DNA from: Bermanella marisrubri
GTDB taxonomy: Bacteria; Pseudomonadota; Gammaproteobacteria; Pseudomonadales; Oceanobacteraceae
DNA length: 64,000 nucleotides
Direction: 5' to 3'
Assembly (NCBI RefSeq): GCF_012295615.1
Contig: NZ_CP051183.1
Span: 2,879,001 to 2,943,000 of the forward strand
Under the pieces are notes generated by a model. It ran no database searches and was not told the origin of the DNA. It saw only the letters and a program-made list of their open reading frames with translations. Positions 8,538-18,889 of the stretch are shown piece by piece; within the stretch, counting starts at the first letter, position 1; each line of letters opens with the position of its first letter. The translations under genes were made by a program, and so were the position numbers.

Positions 8538-9296
8538 TTAGCGCATAATTAATCCGCCATCGGCGATCAGAGTTTGACCCACCACATAGCTAGAATCTTC
8601 AGAAGCCAAAAAAGCAATAGCCTTAGCAATCTCTTCAGGTTTACCTAAACGTTTAACAGGAATACCCGATAGTGTTTGTTTCATGATATTACGAGGAATA
8701 CGCTTGACCATACTAGAGTCAATCAAGCCTGGCGCGACTGTATTAACGCGAATATTCTTTGGTGCGAGCTCTGCTGCTAATGTTCTTGAAAACGAAACGA
8801 CAGCACCTTTGGCGGCACTGTAGTTAGCCTGTCCGAAGGAGTTGGTTACACCAGCGATAGAGGAAACGTTAACGATAGCACCACAACGATTTCGGTACAT
8901 AACATCGACAACAGATTTTGTGCAGTAAAAGGTGCCGTATAGATTTGTTTGAATAACCTGTTCAAACTCTTCATCGGTCATTGATGTGAATAAGTTGTCT
9001 TTGTATATACCAGCATTATTTACCAATACATCGATTTTCCCTTCTTTTTCCACAATATCATTAACAAGAGCATTGACCTGCTCTTTATCAGAGATGTTGC
9101 AACGTATAGGAAATGCTTCAAACCCAGATTCTTCAGCGCTAGCCACTAATTCATCTGCGGAGTCTTTCGAGCTGTTATAAGTAAAATAAACTCGGCATTT
9201 TTGCTTTCCAAACTCCAGAACAGACGCGCGGCCCAAATCACCACTACCTCCTGTAATGAGTACGATTTTGCCTTCTAAGTCTTCGTATTTAGCCAT
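8538..9296 (-). CDS. 3-oxoacyl-ACP reductase (FabG-like)
   Basis: A 252-residue short-chain reductase with the NADP(H) motif TGGSGDLG near residue 16, VNNAGIY in the middle, and the canonical catalytic Ser and YSAAK (Tyr-x3-Lys). The C-terminal GQTLIADGG is typical of FabG. It reduces 3-oxoacyl-ACP to the 3-hydroxy form. Contrast this with the gene at 769..1551, whose Tyr-Lys spacing is of enoyl-reductase type: the cluster therefore appears to hold one of each. The gene is 19 bases downstream of the AcpS-like gene, and GGAAGGG precedes the ATG. Confidence 0.9.
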   Translation of the reverse strand: MAKYEDLEGKIVLITGGSGDLGRASVLEFGKQKCRVYFTYNSSKDSADELVASAEESGFEAFPIRCNISDKEQVNALVNDIVEKEGKIDVLVNNAGIYKDNLFTSMTDEEFEQVIQTNLYGTFYCTKSVVDVMYRNRCGAIVNVSSIAGVTNSFGQANYSAAKGAVVSFSRTLAAELAPKNIRVNTVAPGLIDSSMVKRIPRNIMKQTLSGIPVKRLGKPEEIAKAIAFLASEDSSYVVGQTLIADGGLIMR

Positions 9297-9315
9297 TTTC
9301 TAAACCCTTCCATTT

Positions 9316-9768
9316 TTAAAGAATTAACACCGTTGCGATGGCATAACTAGCATCATGACTGATAGATACAAAACACTGAGTAAGCTCTTTTTCATCCATG
9401 AGTTCTCGAAATTTACCCCGAGCGTTGATACTAGGTTGACCATGTTCATTTTTTATCAACTCCAAATCTTGAAAGCTGATGTTATATCGAAACCCTGTTC
9501 CTAAAGCTTTTACTGCGGCTTCTTTCATCGCCCAACAAGCCGCAAAGCGTTGAAATGGTATCTCCGAATCATTGGCATACTGTTGTTCTACTTTGGAAAA
9601 TACTCGGTCCAAAAAAGCCTTACCACTGCGGTCTATGGCTAATTTCATTCGCTCTACCGAAGCGATATCTGTACCGATACCATGAATCGAGTTTTTCAGC
9701 TTATTCGGCAACGTTTCCACTAAGTCGTTCGCCCCTTCGCTGGCGAGTTCATTTAAATTAAACGTCAT
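9316..9768 (-). CDS. AcpS-type 4'-phosphopantetheinyl transferase
   Basis: A 150-residue holo-ACP synthase homologue. GIGTDIASVERM carries the Mg-binding aspartate, WAMKEAAVKALGTG is the AcpS core motif, and SISHDASYAIATV forms the C-terminal strand. It attaches phosphopantetheine to the serine of an ACP, most simply the one at 7578..7874. The house-keeping acpS usually lies beside pdxJ, so this looks like a dedicated second copy. It has about 25 extra N-terminal residues compared with E. coli AcpS. Its ATG overlaps the last 11 bases of the membrane-protein gene, implying coupling. Confidence 0.9.
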   Translation of the reverse strand: MTFNLNELASEGANDLVETLPNKLKNSIHGIGTDIASVERMKLAIDRSGKAFLDRVFSKVEQQYANDSEIPFQRFAACWAMKEAAVKALGTGFRYNISFQDLELIKNEHGQPSINARGKFRELMDEKELTQCFVSISHDASYAIATVLIL

Positions 9769-10810
9769 TTGCTTCGATACTCCCGTATTGTTGTGTTTCT
9801 TCTAGGGAACTCGGGTAACGGAAATAGATAATCTTTTTATAGGTATCTAGAACCACCGAATAGCGAAAAACAGAAAAAAGTACTAACCAGAAAATTTCTA
9901 ATAGGAATACAAAAATAGAGAACCATTGCTCCACAAATACATATTGTGTCGTAGCAAAGAGCATTAATTGAAATACGAGAATGACTGGCATCCATTTCCA
10001 ATAGGAATAATTCTTTATTTGATACGCTTTGGGGCCAGTCCTAATCGACGACAAATCGACAGGCTTGATAGCATGGTCTCTTTGACCGTAAAGAATCAAA
10101 CCGCTTACTTGATTTTTTGCGTTGGAATTAATCGAAAGAAAAAGGAATGCAGTGGTCACCAAGCACACAATAACAATCGTCACTAACTGATCACTGAAAG
10201 GATGGAGCGAAATATTATATAGTGGTATCAATATAGATAGATTGATAACCAGAAAACTAAAGGCTTCGGGTAATATAAACCACCTTCTAACGGCTTGCTC
10301 AAACGAGCTAGGCGTAATGCAGTTGATATCGCGTTCGATAGAGAGATACGCTTTTATATTGATAGAAAACAGGCTTATAAACACTATTACGGGCAGGATA
10401 GTTGTCGCTGCCAAATAAACTTGCCATAGATTTTGATCAAAGAACTCAAGTATGAACCACGCCGTCCCCAGCATGACAAACGATGAAGTCATGGCCATTA
10501 CAAATAAATAGCGATAAAAGTGGACTATCTCTTTTGTTTTTTCGAGCTTTTTTAATAAAACTCTGTCTTCATTTGTGACGTGAAATTTATTGGCGAAAAT
10601 CGCATTCTTTATAAGCAGGGGAGCATCTTTGCCCATTTTAAACACGGCAGAGAATACGATACTGGCCAACAGTATCCATAGAAAATGAAATTGACCACTT
10701 TCAATTCGGGTTGATAGAACCCAAACCAGAATACTCGCTACAAGCGTATAAATAATGGTCGGAATCAACGCTGAAAAGAATATAAAACCACGAAAGTGAA
10801 TGGCTGCCAT
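9758..10810 (-). CDS. multi-pass membrane protein of unknown function
   Basis: A 350-residue protein with about eight predicted hydrophobic spans, for example FFSALIPTIIYTLVASIL near the N-terminus, VYLAATTILPVIVFISLF, LVINLSILIPLYNISL, and two more near the C-terminus (from about 270 to 320). The cytoplasmic-type linkers are basic. I do not recognise a family. Its position between the acyltransferase and the AcpS-like gene suggests a role in anchoring the complex, handling its lipid product or moving it across the membrane; this is inference from context only. It begins eight bases after the acyltransferase stop. Confidence 0.75.
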   Translation of the reverse strand: MAAIHFRGFIFFSALIPTIIYTLVASILVWVLSTRIESGQFHFLWILLASIVFSAVFKMGKDAPLLIKNAIFANKFHVTNEDRVLLKKLEKTKEIVHFYRYLFVMAMTSSFVMLGTAWFILEFFDQNLWQVYLAATTILPVIVFISLFSINIKAYLSIERDINCITPSSFEQAVRRWFILPEAFSFLVINLSILIPLYNISLHPFSDQLVTIVIVCLVTTAFLFLSINSNAKNQVSGLILYGQRDHAIKPVDLSSIRTGPKAYQIKNYSYWKWMPVILVFQLMLFATTQYVFVEQWFSIFVFLLEIFWLVLFSVFRYSVVLDTYKKIIYFRYPSSLEETQQYGSIEANDV

Positions 10811-10818
10811 ATCGCCCC

Positions 10819-11769
10819 CTATAAGCTTTCGATATCGCTTATGTTTTCAACATTCAAGACTGTCACTTCGTCTATATCAGACGCTATTGTCGATATCAGT
10901 CTGGACAGTACTTTTTTGGGGCCGACTTCTATAAAGTGTCGATGTCCTTGATCTAATAAGTATTGGATCGATTCAGTCCATCGTACTTTTTCTATAAGGT
11001 GATTAACTAGACTCTCTTTTATTTCTTGAACACTTTCGTAGGGCTTCGCCTTTAGGTTCCCAATAACCGGCGTTTTTGGCGAATGAAATTCAATAGAGTG
11101 CACGATTTTAGAAAAGTCCTCTACCGCACCAAGCATTAAGGGACTATGCCATGCTCCGCTGACTGGAAGCTTCACATATTCAATACCATGATTCGATAGC
11201 AATGACATGGCCGAACTTATATCAACTTTACTGCCTGAAATAACTTGCTGAGTTGGCGCATTATCATTGGCAATGACAACACTTTCGATAGTGCTTTCAC
11301 TATCAAGTATTTCTTGAACCCGTGCGGCTGATACATCCTTTACGGCAAGCATTTGGCCTTTATGCAACTTCGCTTCACGCTGCATCAGCTGACCACGAGC
11401 GACCGTTAAACGAATCGCATCTTGATCAGAAATGACGCCAGCTTTGCAAAGAGCGCTGTACTCACCAACACTATGACCTAGCACCGCAGATGGTCGGAAT
11501 GGCTTTCTATCGGAAAGAAAAGCATCAACGCTTAGATTTGTTACCGTTGTTGCAACTTGCAGTACATCGGTATTGCTTAATTTACTGATCGGTCCAGAAA
11601 AGCAAAACTTAGTCAGTTTTTTTTCGCTTTGCTTTTCAGCAAAATCAAAAAGAGATGTCGCGTAGGGAAACGATTCATACAAATCCTTCCCCATACCAAT
11701 GTATTGAGAACCTTGACCAGGATAAACGACCACCCAATCGCTATCCAAATCCATTTTATTATTAGTCAT
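10819..11769 (-). CDS. FabD-like malonyl-CoA:ACP acyltransferase
   Basis: A 316-residue acyltransferase, the first gene of the visible operon. VYPGQGSQYIGMG opens the fold, the nucleophile is Ser100 in GHSVGEYSAL, and the second catalytic residue is His208 in SGAWHSP, where most FabD proteins have F/W-HS. An arginine for malonyl binding is seen in ARGQLMQ. It should load malonyl units on the cluster ACP. The ATG at 11767-11769 has AAGGG eight bases upstream. The presence of an own AT, ACP, PPTase, KR, DH, ER and KS indicates a fatty-acid synthesis set independent of the house-keeping one. Confidence 0.88.
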   Translation of the reverse strand: MTNNKMDLDSDWVVVYPGQGSQYIGMGKDLYESFPYATSLFDFAEKQSEKKLTKFCFSGPISKLSNTDVLQVATTVTNLSVDAFLSDRKPFRPSAVLGHSVGEYSALCKAGVISDQDAIRLTVARGQLMQREAKLHKGQMLAVKDVSAARVQEILDSESTIESVVIANDNAPTQQVISGSKVDISSAMSLLSNHGIEYVKLPVSGAWHSPLMLGAVEDFSKIVHSIEFHSPKTPVIGNLKAKPYESVQEIKESLVNHLIEKVRWTESIQYLLDQGHRHFIEVGPKKVLSRLISTIASDIDEVTVLNVENISDIESL

Positions 11770-12148
11770 TTTTATGCCCTTAAAATGTCTTGCTCTTTTT
11801 CTTTTTAATTATTAATTGAGCAGTGACGCAGCGAGTCTAAACACATAATAAATTTTCAACAATGACTATTTGATGAACGCTAGTACGAATAATTTTTAAC
11901 CAGTAATTAGACATAGGGCACAAAAAATCTAATACAAAAAGCAAAAACAAATGTACTAAGAGCTATTAATTCAGTGACTTACCAAGCTACATGACCAATA
12001 CCGTCTAATGCTTTTATAGGTCACATTATGATCTTGCTAGTACCAAATCATTATCGACTTAAGTATAAAAAATCTGATAAACGTCACAAATAAAAGGACA
12101 AACGGAGTCGGAATAATGGATGAATGGGCGATGATTTTCTAATGACAC
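11770..12148. other. AT-rich intergenic region, presumed promoter region of the FAS-like operon
   Basis: About 380 bases without a credible gene. It lies upstream of the minus-strand FAS-like operon and downstream of greA, and is clearly more AT-rich than its flanks. I see no strong sigma-70 match and no convincing long inverted repeat, so control may depend on an activator. Confidence 0.5.
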
Positions 12149-12179
12149 AAAAAAAGCCGAGCAGGTATGCTCGGCTTTT
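12149..12179 (-). terminator. rho-independent terminator of the carA-carB-greA unit
   Basis: An 8-bp stem (12156-12163 with 12168-12175, loop GGTA) is followed on the minus strand by seven U residues (12149-12155). It lies 24 bases past the greA stop. Confidence 0.9.
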
Positions 12180-12202
12180 CTGGTTGTTATCAATGACTTT
12201 TT

Positions 12203-12679
12203 TTAGAGATAAAGCACTTGATCGATTTCGTACTCGATTTCTCCATTGGGTACTTTTACAACGACAACGTCACCTTCTTCTTTACCAATCAAGGCACGAG
12301 CAATGGGCGAACCTGCAGAAATTTTTCCATTAGGAATATCGGCCTCATCTTCACCAACAATCTGATACTGTTTTTCTTCGTCAGTATTGGCGTCAATCAG
12401 TCGGACCGTTGTACCAAAGATAACTTTGCCGGTTTGAGGTAGCGTCGTAACATCAATCACTTGAGCATTACTAAGCTTCCCTTCGATGTCTTGAATACGG
12501 CCTTCAATAAAGCCTTGCTGTTCACGGGCAGCGTGATATTCCGCATTTTCTTTCAAGTCACCGTGCTCACGGGCCTCTGCAATCGCTTTAATCACTTTTG
12601 GACGCTCAACTTTTTTCAGTTGATCGAGTTCTTCGCGTAGGGCCTTCTCGCCATCTACCGTCATGGGTACTTTTTGCAT
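12203..12679 (-). CDS. greA: transcription elongation factor GreA
   Basis: A 158-residue protein, the usual GreA length. The N-terminal coiled coil runs through [17 protein letters not shown] and [18 protein letters not shown], the tip that enters the RNA-polymerase secondary channel and promotes transcript cleavage. The C-terminal FKBP-like domain includes [10 protein letters not shown] and [10 protein letters not shown]. It rescues backtracked polymerase. The gene follows carB by 187 bases on the same strand, an arrangement also known from Pseudomonas, where greA belongs to the car operon. A weak hairpin in that gap may allow partial read-through. Confidence 0.97.
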   Translation of the reverse strand: MQKVPMTVDGEKALREELDQLKKVERPKVIKAIAEAREHGDLKENAEYHAAREQQGFIEGRIQDIEGKLSNAQVIDVTTLPQTGKVIFGTTVRLIDANTDEEKQYQIVGEDEADIPNGKISAGSPIARALIGKEEGDVVVVKVPNGEIEYEIDQVLYL

Positions 12680-12818
12680 ATTTTATCCTTTAGCGATCCG
12701 AGGCCGAGTCGCTCGATAATGGCCTCATGTTAAACGCAAAACACGAGCTCCTCAGATACTCTAGTGAGCCCAAGTCCCTCGTGAATGTAATACCAATTTA
12801 TTAGTCTATTTAACGAGA

Positions 12819-12841
12819 ATAAGGGCGCAAGCGCCCTTATT
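12819..12841 (-). terminator. hairpin between carB and greA
   Basis: An 11-base perfect inverted repeat with a two-base loop lies just past the carB stop. The minus-strand RNA after it is only moderately U-rich, so it is either a weak terminator or an mRNA-stabilising stem. Confidence 0.6.
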
Positions 12842-12866
12842 CAATAGGTAAGTACAAATTACTGAC

Positions 12867-15800
12867 TTACTTCATACCAGCATGCAAATCCTGTAGACGT
12901 GCAACGCTCTGCAATCCACCAGATTCAAGACCTTTCACTACAGCCTCTGCACCTGCTAGCGTCGTAGTGTAGTACACCTTGTGCTGTAGTGCACTACGAC
13001 GAATTTCAGCTGAGTCAGCGATAGCCCTTGGGCCTTCTGTGGTGTTCACGGTCATGGCGATCTCGTCATTCTTGATCATATCGACGATATGCGGACGACC
13101 TTCGTTCACCTTGTTCACGCGTTCAACTTTGACGCCTGCTTCGCTAAGGGCTTTGTAGGTACCAGAGGTTGAGACCAGCTCAAACCCTAGCGCTTCTAGG
13201 CCTTTAGCTACAGGAATCACACCCGTTTTATCTGCATCACGAACCGATACAAATACTTTACCAGATGTCGGCAATTTCTCACCTGCGCCCATTTGTGCTT
13301 TCAAGAAGGCTTCGCCGAAGGTTTTACCTGCGCCCATGACTTCACCTGTGGATTTCATCTCAGGGCCGAGAATTGGATCCACACCTTGGAACTTGTTGAA
13401 TGGGAACACCGCTTCTTTTACTGAGTAGTAGTTCGGTACGATCTCTTCAGTAAAGCCAAGCTCTTTCAGTGTTTTGCCCGTCATCACTTTTGCTGCAATG
13501 GCGGCAAGAGAAGTACCAATGCACTTAGAAACAAACGGCACAGTACGTGATGCACGGGGGTTCACCTCAATCACATAGATTTCACCGTCTTGGTAAGCCA
13601 ACTGAGTATTCATTAAGCCAACTACACCCAGTTCACGAGCCATGGCTGCCACTTGTGCACGCATTTCATCTTGTACGTCTTCAGGCAAGCTATATGGTGG
13701 CAAAGAACAAGCCGAGTCACCGGAGTGGATACCCGCTTGCTCGATGTGCTGCATAATGGCACCAATGACCACATCCTCACCATCACATACCGCATCGATG
13801 TCCACTTCTACAGCTTGATTTAAGAAGTAATCCAACAATACAGGAGAATCGTTAGAAACTTTAACCGCCTCGGTCATGTAGCGAACTAACGCCGTTTCGT
13901 CGTTCACGATCTCCATAGCACGACCGCCCAGCACATAAGAAGGACGCACCACTAATGGATAACCAATTTCTGCCGCTTTTTGAATCGCTTCTTGCTCAGA
14001 AGTCACAGTAGAGTTCTTAGGTTGTTTCATACCTAAGCGCTGAATCATTTGCTGAAAACGCTCACGATCTTCAGCACGGTCAATAGCTTCTGGAGACGTA
14101 CCGATAATAGGTACACCAGCTGCCTCTAGCTCATTGGCCAATTTTAATGGCGTTTGACCACCATACTGCACGATAACGCCTTTTGGCTTCTCTTTGTCGG
14201 CAATCTCTAATACATCTTCAAGCGTCAATGGCTCGAAATACAAACGGTCAGAGGTATCATAGTCAGTGGAAACGGTTTCTGGATTACAGTTGACCATAAT
14301 GGCCTCGTAACCTTCTTCTTTTGACGCCAGAGCAGCGTGTACACAGCAGTAATCAAACTCGATACCTTGACCGATACGGTTAGGACCACCACCCAGTACG
14401 ATAATTTTCTCGCGCTCGCTTGGGTTCGCTTCACACTCTTCTTCGTACGTTGAATACATGTACGCAGTATCAGTAGCGAATTCAGCCGCACAGGTATCAA
14501 CGCGTTTATAAACAGGACGAATACCCAGCTTCTGACGATGCTTACGGAACGCCTTTTCACTCACACTCAATAATTGAGCTAAGCGCTCATCACTAAAGCC
14601 TTTGCGCTTCAGGCGGAAGATGCGATCTTCATCCAAGCTAGTCAAAGCACTTTCTGCTACGGCGGCTTCTTCTTTGATCAGATCTTCAATCTGAACCAAG
14701 AACCAAGGATCGACTTTGCAGTGACTAAAGATCTCTTCCACTGTCATGCCTAAACGGAAGGCATCACCAATATACCAAATGCGCTCGGCTCCCGGTGTGT
14801 TCAATTCAGCAATCACTTTTTCACGGGCGGCTTCTGGATCTTCTAAGTTGACCTTTGGATCAAAACCACACGCACCCACTTCCAGGCCACGCAATGCTTT
14901 TTGCAATGACTCTTGTTGAGTCCGACCAATGGCCATCACTTCACCCACAGACTTCATCTGTGTGGTTAGACGCGCGTCCGCTTGCGGGAACTTTTCAAAC
15001 GTAAAGCGAGGTATTTTAGTTACAACATAATCGATTGATGGCTCAAATGATGCTGGTGTACGACCGCCAGTAATATCATTTTGCAGTTCATCAAGCGTAT
15101 AACCGATTGCCAATTTCGCTGCGATTTTCGCAATTGGGAAACCTGTTGCTTTGGATGCTAATGCAGATGAACGACTTACACGAGGGTTCATCTCAATGAC
15201 GACCATGCGGCCATTGTCAGGGTTAATACCGAACTGAACATTTGAACCACCGGTTTCAACACCGATTTCGCGCAATACTGCTAGTGATGCATTACGCATA
15301 ATTTGCAGCTCTTTGTCGCTTAGGGTTTGAGCAGGCGCCACTGTAATAGAGTCACCGGTGTGTACACCCATAGGGTCAAAGTTTTCGATAGAACATACGA
15401 TGATGCAGTTGTCATTCTTATCGCGAACCACTTCCATCTCGTACTCTTTCCAACCGATTAATGACTCATCGATTAACAATTCATTGGTTGGTGAAAGATC
15501 CAAACCACGAGTACAGATTTCTTCAAATTCTTCTTTGTTGTAAGCGATACCACCGCCGCTACCACCCATGGTGAAAGACGGACGAATGATACAAGGGAAA
15601 CCTAAGTCTTTTTGTACTTCCCAGGCTTCTTCCATAGTGTGAGCGATAGACGCTTTTGGACACTCAAGACCAATTTTCTTCATGGCCTTATCAAAGCGAT
15701 CACGATCTTCCGCTTTGTCGATGGTGTCCGCATTGGCGCCGATCATTTCCACGCCATACTTCTCTAACACACCAGCTTTTTCCAAACCAAGCGCACAGTT

Positions 15801-16088
15801 CAGTGCAGTTTGACCACCCATGGTAGGCAACAATACGTCGGGACGTTCTTGCTCGATTATCTTCGTGACCGCTTCAACCGTAATCGGCTCGATGTATGTA
15901 GCATCGGCCATGGATGGATCGGTCATAATGGTGGCTGGGTTAGAGTTCACCAAAATAACTTTATAACCTTCTTCGCGAAGGGCCTTACAGGCTTGCGCGC
16001 CAGAGTAATCGAACTCACAGGCTTGGCCGATTACAATTGGGCCCGCGCCGATAATCAGAATACTTTCTATATCCGTGCGTTTTGGCAT
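12867..16088 (-). CDS. carB: carbamoyl-phosphate synthase large subunit
   Basis: The 1073 residues match the full length of CarB. Two homologous ATP-grasp halves are visible: the first opens [18 protein letters not shown], the second near 555 opens [17 protein letters not shown]. The ATP-binding [13 protein letters not shown]-type loop appears in the first half and [12 protein letters not shown] in the second. The C-terminal 140 residues form the MGS-like allosteric domain, with [12 protein letters not shown]. The enzyme makes carbamoyl phosphate from ammonia (delivered from CarA), bicarbonate and two ATP for arginine and pyrimidine synthesis. It follows carA by 17 bases. Confidence 0.98.
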   Translation of the reverse strand: MPKRTDIESILIIGAGPIVIGQACEFDYSGAQACKALREEGYKVILVNSNPATIMTDPSMADATYIEPITVEAVTKIIEQERPDVLLPTMGGQTALNCALGLEKAGVLEKYGVEMIGANADTIDKAEDRDRFDKAMKKIGLECPKASIAHTMEEAWEVQKDLGFPCIIRPSFTMGGSGGGIAYNKEEFEEICTRGLDLSPTNELLIDESLIGWKEYEMEVVRDKNDNCIIVCSIENFDPMGVHTGDSITVAPAQTLSDKELQIMRNASLAVLREIGVETGGSNVQFGINPDNGRMVVIEMNPRVSRSSALASKATGFPIAKIAAKLAIGYTLDELQNDITGGRTPASFEPSIDYVVTKIPRFTFEKFPQADARLTTQMKSVGEVMAIGRTQQESLQKALRGLEVGACGFDPKVNLEDPEAAREKVIAELNTPGAERIWYIGDAFRLGMTVEEIFSHCKVDPWFLVQIEDLIKEEAAVAESALTSLDEDRIFRLKRKGFSDERLAQLLSVSEKAFRKHRQKLGIRPVYKRVDTCAAEFATDTAYMYSTYEEECEANPSEREKIIVLGGGPNRIGQGIEFDYCCVHAALASKEEGYEAIMVNCNPETVSTDYDTSDRLYFEPLTLEDVLEIADKEKPKGVIVQYGGQTPLKLANELEAAGVPIIGTSPEAIDRAEDRERFQQMIQRLGMKQPKNSTVTSEQEAIQKAAEIGYPLVVRPSYVLGGRAMEIVNDETALVRYMTEAVKVSNDSPVLLDYFLNQAVEVDIDAVCDGEDVVIGAIMQHIEQAGIHSGDSACSLPPYSLPEDVQDEMRAQVAAMARELGVVGLMNTQLAYQDGEIYVIEVNPRASRTVPFVSKCIGTSLAAIAAKVMTGKTLKELGFTEEIVPNYYSVKEAVFPFNKFQGVDPILGPEMKSTGEVMGAGKTFGEAFLKAQMGAGEKLPTSGKVFVSVRDADKTGVIPVAKGLEALGFELVSTSGTYKALSEAGVKVERVNKVNEGRPHIVDMIKNDEIAMTVNTTEGPRAIADSAEIRRSALQHKVYYTTTLAGAEAVVKGLESGGLQSVARLQDLHAGMK

Positions 16089-16105
16089 AGTTCTCTACTC
16101 TCCAA

Positions 16106-17236
16106 CTAAGCTTTGCGGGCTTGCATTAATTCAATAAAATGATCGAACAGCGGTGCAGCATCGTGCGGACCAGGGCTCGCTTCTGGGTGACCTTGGAAGC
16201 TAAACGCAGGCTTGTCCGTGCGATGAATCCCTTGGGTAGTGCCGTCGAACAATGACTTGTGCGTCACCGTTAGATTATCGGGAATACCGGTTTCTGATAC
16301 CGCAAAACCATGGTTTTGCGCCGTAATCATCACTGTTTTGTCTTCTAAGTTTTGTACTGGGTGGTTACCACCGTGGTGGCCATGGCCCATTTTTTCAGTC
16401 TTGGCACCAGAAGCGAGCGCCAACAATTGGTGACCTAGGCAGATACCAAATACAGGAATATCGGTTTCCAATATCTCTTTGATTGCTGCAATGGCATAGT
16501 CACATGGCTCTGGGTCACCAGGTCCATTTGACAGGAAGATACCATCAGGATTCATAGCCAATACGTCTTTGGCTGGGGTTTGCGCAGGCACAACCGTTAA
16601 CTCGCAGTCACGATCCACCAGCATGCGCAAAATATTGCGTTTGACGCCATAGTCATAAGCAACGACTTTAAACTGACCACCCTCTTTCTTCTCGTGGCCT
16701 ACACCAAGCTGCCAGCTGGTTTCATTCCAAGTGTAGGTTTTGTCTGTAGTAACTTCTTTGGCAAGGTCCATGCCTTTGAGTCCGGCAAAACCTTTGGCAA
16801 GCTCTAGTGCCTTATCTGTATCCACATCGTCACCGGCCATCACGCAACCGTTCAGGCTGCCCTTCTCACGAAGGATACGGGTTAAACGTCGTGTATCAAT
16901 GTCGGCGATGGCCACTACATTGCGCTGACGCAAGTATTCATCTAGCGCTTGTTCACTACGGAAGTTACTTGCGACAAGTGGTAAGTCGCGGATAACTAGG
17001 CCAGAAGCCCAGATTTGGTCACATTCAGCATCTTCTGAAGTGGTTCCGTAGTTTCCGATATGGGGGTATGTAAGAGTAACGATTTGGCGGCAATAAGAAG
17101 GGTCGGTAAGAATTTCCTGGTAACCTGTCATGGAGGTATTAAAGACTACCTCCCCAACAGAATGACCATCTGCACCAATAGCGGTGCCTTTGAAAATGCT
17201 TCCGTCTTCGAGCGCAAGAATAGCTGGCTTTGACAA
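16106..17236 (-). CDS. carA: carbamoyl-phosphate synthase small subunit
   Basis: A 376-residue glutamine amidotransferase subunit. The C-terminal class I GATase domain has its nucleophile in [10 protein letters not shown] and the His-Glu pair in [11 protein letters not shown]. It hydrolyses glutamine and channels ammonia to CarB. The protein starts (M)[11 protein letters not shown] at a TTG codon (17234-17236) with AGGAAAG eight bases upstream. A UUG start is also known for carA in E. coli. A terminator-like hairpin lies in the leader about 38 bases before this start, suggesting control by attenuation. Confidence 0.97.
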   Translation of the reverse strand: MSKPAILALEDGSIFKGTAIGADGHSVGEVVFNTSMTGYQEILTDPSYCRQIVTLTYPHIGNYGTTSEDAECDQIWASGLVIRDLPLVASNFRSEQALDEYLRQRNVVAIADIDTRRLTRILREKGSLNGCVMAGDDVDTDKALELAKGFAGLKGMDLAKEVTTDKTYTWNETSWQLGVGHEKKEGGQFKVVAYDYGVKRNILRMLVDRDCELTVVPAQTPAKDVLAMNPDGIFLSNGPGDPEPCDYAIAAIKEILETDIPVFGICLGHQLLALASGAKTEKMGHGHHGGNHPVQNLEDKTVMITAQNHGFAVSETGIPDNLTVTHKSLFDGTTQGIHRTDKPAFSFQGHPEASPGPHDAAPLFDHFIELMQARKA

Positions 17237-17273
17237 GGCTTCTTTCCTCGATCCTGCAAAAGTGACTGGTCGT

Positions 17274-17332
17274 AAAAAAGCGGGACTAAAGAGGAAGTAG
17301 CAAACCTGCTCTTTCCGAACTTCGATCCCGCT
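17274..17332 (-). promoter_or_regulatory. terminator-like attenuator hairpin in the carA leader
   Basis: On the minus strand the arms 17326-17332 and 17279-17285 pair (AGCGGGA with TCCCGCT), an inner AAAGAG/CTCTTT pair extends the structure, and six U residues follow (17274-17279). It lies between any upstream promoter and the carA start codon. A 34-codon reading frame with five arginine codons (17286-17390) ends with its stop inside the 3' arm, but it lacks a clear ribosome site. The rest of the 17237-17601 gap holds no gene I can support; promoters of carA and of the plus-strand gene at 17602 must lie there. Confidence 0.6.
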
Positions 17333-17601
17333 TTTTCAATATGATCTTTGACTGTGCCGGTGGCCGCCGTTGCGGCTTCAAACCACCCATGCAAATTGGC
17401 GCGCATTCTACGCGAATTTAGGCACAACGTCCATGACTAATAATATCCTGTTAAAAAATAGCCGATATGGTAACCACAGCTGCCAGTATAGCAAACGTTT
17501 TTGTATGTTTTTTGGCCAGATATTTGCAGAGCACTCTATAGAACGCTCTTTCTGTCGCTTTTTTGACCAAGAGCTGACTTTCTAAAACCAGGAGGTGCGC
17601 C

Positions 17602-18048
17602 ATGGCCGATAGCCTGCATCAAATAGAAATTCACGCCGATAAAGCGGACGTGTTCAAAGCTCTCACCACTAATCCTGGCATTCAAGGATGGTGGACCAGT
17701 GACTGCGATGTAGCGAGTGACGAAGGTGGATTATGTCATTTCTATTTTAATAACCGTCAAACTCACTTTGTCATGCGCGCACAAAAGCTTCTGTCTAATC
17801 AGCGGATTTTTTGGGTGTGTGAGGATGGTCCAAAAGAATGGCAACAAACTGAACTCTGGTGGGAGATAACTGAAATAGCAGAAAAACACTGCCAGCTAGA
17901 CTTTAAACATATGAATTGGCAGCGAGACGATGGCTTGTTCCCTTTATGCAACAGCACTTGGGGAACACTCATGAGTCATCTAAAAAATTACTGTGAAACC
18001 GGAAGCAAAGACCCACTTTTCACTGACCCGATTTCTATCAGCGCTTAA
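17602..18048 (+). CDS. SRPBCC (AHSA1-like/START-fold) protein
   Basis: A 148-residue protein of the SRPBCC superfamily, starting MADSLHQIEIHADKADVFKA. The pattern I-x-A-x-x-x-x-V-F-x-A-L-T, then GWWTSD, is typical of AHSA1-like polyketide-cyclase/START proteins, which form a hydrophobic ligand cavity. Ligand and role are unknown. CCAGGAGG lies seven bases before the ATG, a strong ribosome site. The stop overlaps the stop of the convergent SIMPL-domain lipoprotein gene, so the two transcripts run into each other. Confidence 0.8.
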   Translation: MADSLHQIEIHADKADVFKALTTNPGIQGWWTSDCDVASDEGGLCHFYFNNRQTHFVMRAQKLLSNQRIFWVCEDGPKEWQQTELWWEITEIAEKHCQLDFKHMNWQRDDGLFPLCNSTWGTLMSHLKNYCETGSKDPLFTDPISISA

Positions 18049-18749
18049 TCTGCACAAGGTTTTGCTCGCCAAGACACTTGCAGGTGAATGCTTTGCTCTT
18101 GCTCGGCCTGAGCTTTGTGCATGACGCCATCAGCTTGAGTTTCCATCCGCATCATTATCGGAGTAGCGTGCAGGCCACTTTTTTGAACATTCATGGACGC
18201 GACTTGTAAACCACATAATCCGGCACTGTCTTGCATGGCTTTCGCAGTCGCTTTGGCATCATCGAAAGCCTTCGAGATTAGCTCGGCTTTTAATTTCGAT
18301 TGCGCTTCTTCAGACGCCTCAACACTTTGTAAGCTTAACTGGCTAGGATTCAGACTAGGCAGCTCTTTTAGTACAATTTGATAGTCACCAGGGGACAGTT
18401 CCTCCAGCAAGAATTGCTGTTCGGCGATATACCCAACGAGTTCTCGGCCTTCCTCTTTATGATACTGATACATGGGGCGCAAAGAATGCTGCTTCGGTAC
18501 AACCTTAAATGCCCGCTTATTTGCCCAGATTTCAAATTCGGCGATCTGTTTTTTGAGCGCTTGCGAAGCCTCTGATTGTCCTAATGCTTCACTATTAAAA
18601 TTCACAGAAACCGTATGACTGGTAGCAATAGCGCTGCCATTTGATACGCCATGGGTATCTATTACCGTCCACTGAGATTTCTCCTCGATATTGCAGGCGC
18701 TAATGAGGACTATGATCATTGCCAATAATGGCCATTTGTAATTGTGCAT
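18045..18749 (-). CDS. SIMPL-domain (DUF541) lipoprotein
   Basis: A 234-residue protein with a lipoprotein signal: MHNYKWPLLAMIIVLISAC, lipobox ISAC. The mature part resembles the SIMPL/DUF541 family (E. coli YggE-like periplasmic proteins tied to oxidative stress): an N-terminal GVSNGSAIATSHTVSV strand pair and the helix AELISKAFDDAKATAKAMQ followed by GLCGLQV. The role is unknown. The ATG at 18747-18749 is chosen because it places the signal peptide at the N-terminus; a longer frame to 18872 would put 41 residues before it. Confidence 0.8.
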   Translation of the reverse strand: MHNYKWPLLAMIIVLISACNIEEKSQWTVIDTHGVSNGSAIATSHTVSVNFNSEALGQSEASQALKKQIAEFEIWANKRAFKVVPKQHSLRPMYQYHKEEGRELVGYIAEQQFLLEELSPGDYQIVLKELPSLNPSQLSLQSVEASEEAQSKLKAELISKAFDDAKATAKAMQDSAGLCGLQVASMNVQKSGLHATPIMMRMETQADGVMHKAQAEQEQSIHLQVSWRAKPCAD

Positions 18750-18889
18750 TTGTAAATCCCTGTATTTGATATTCTTTTCAGCATAAGCTTTGATGCGTGA
18801 TATACCAAGAGTTCCGGCGAGAATGTTACGGACGTCCTTTTCGTGGACACCGATTAAATATTTTAGGTTCAAAGATCAACGAGATAACT

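Noticed and set aside
13000-16000. Several long reading frames antisense or out of frame within carB
   Set aside because: They are compositional shadows of the large conserved gene, without ribosome sites or domain patterns.
17146-17427. A 93-codon frame overlapping the 5' end of carA
   Set aside because: It runs out of frame into carA and through the leader hairpin; no domain and no ribosome site. Noted only as leader sequence.
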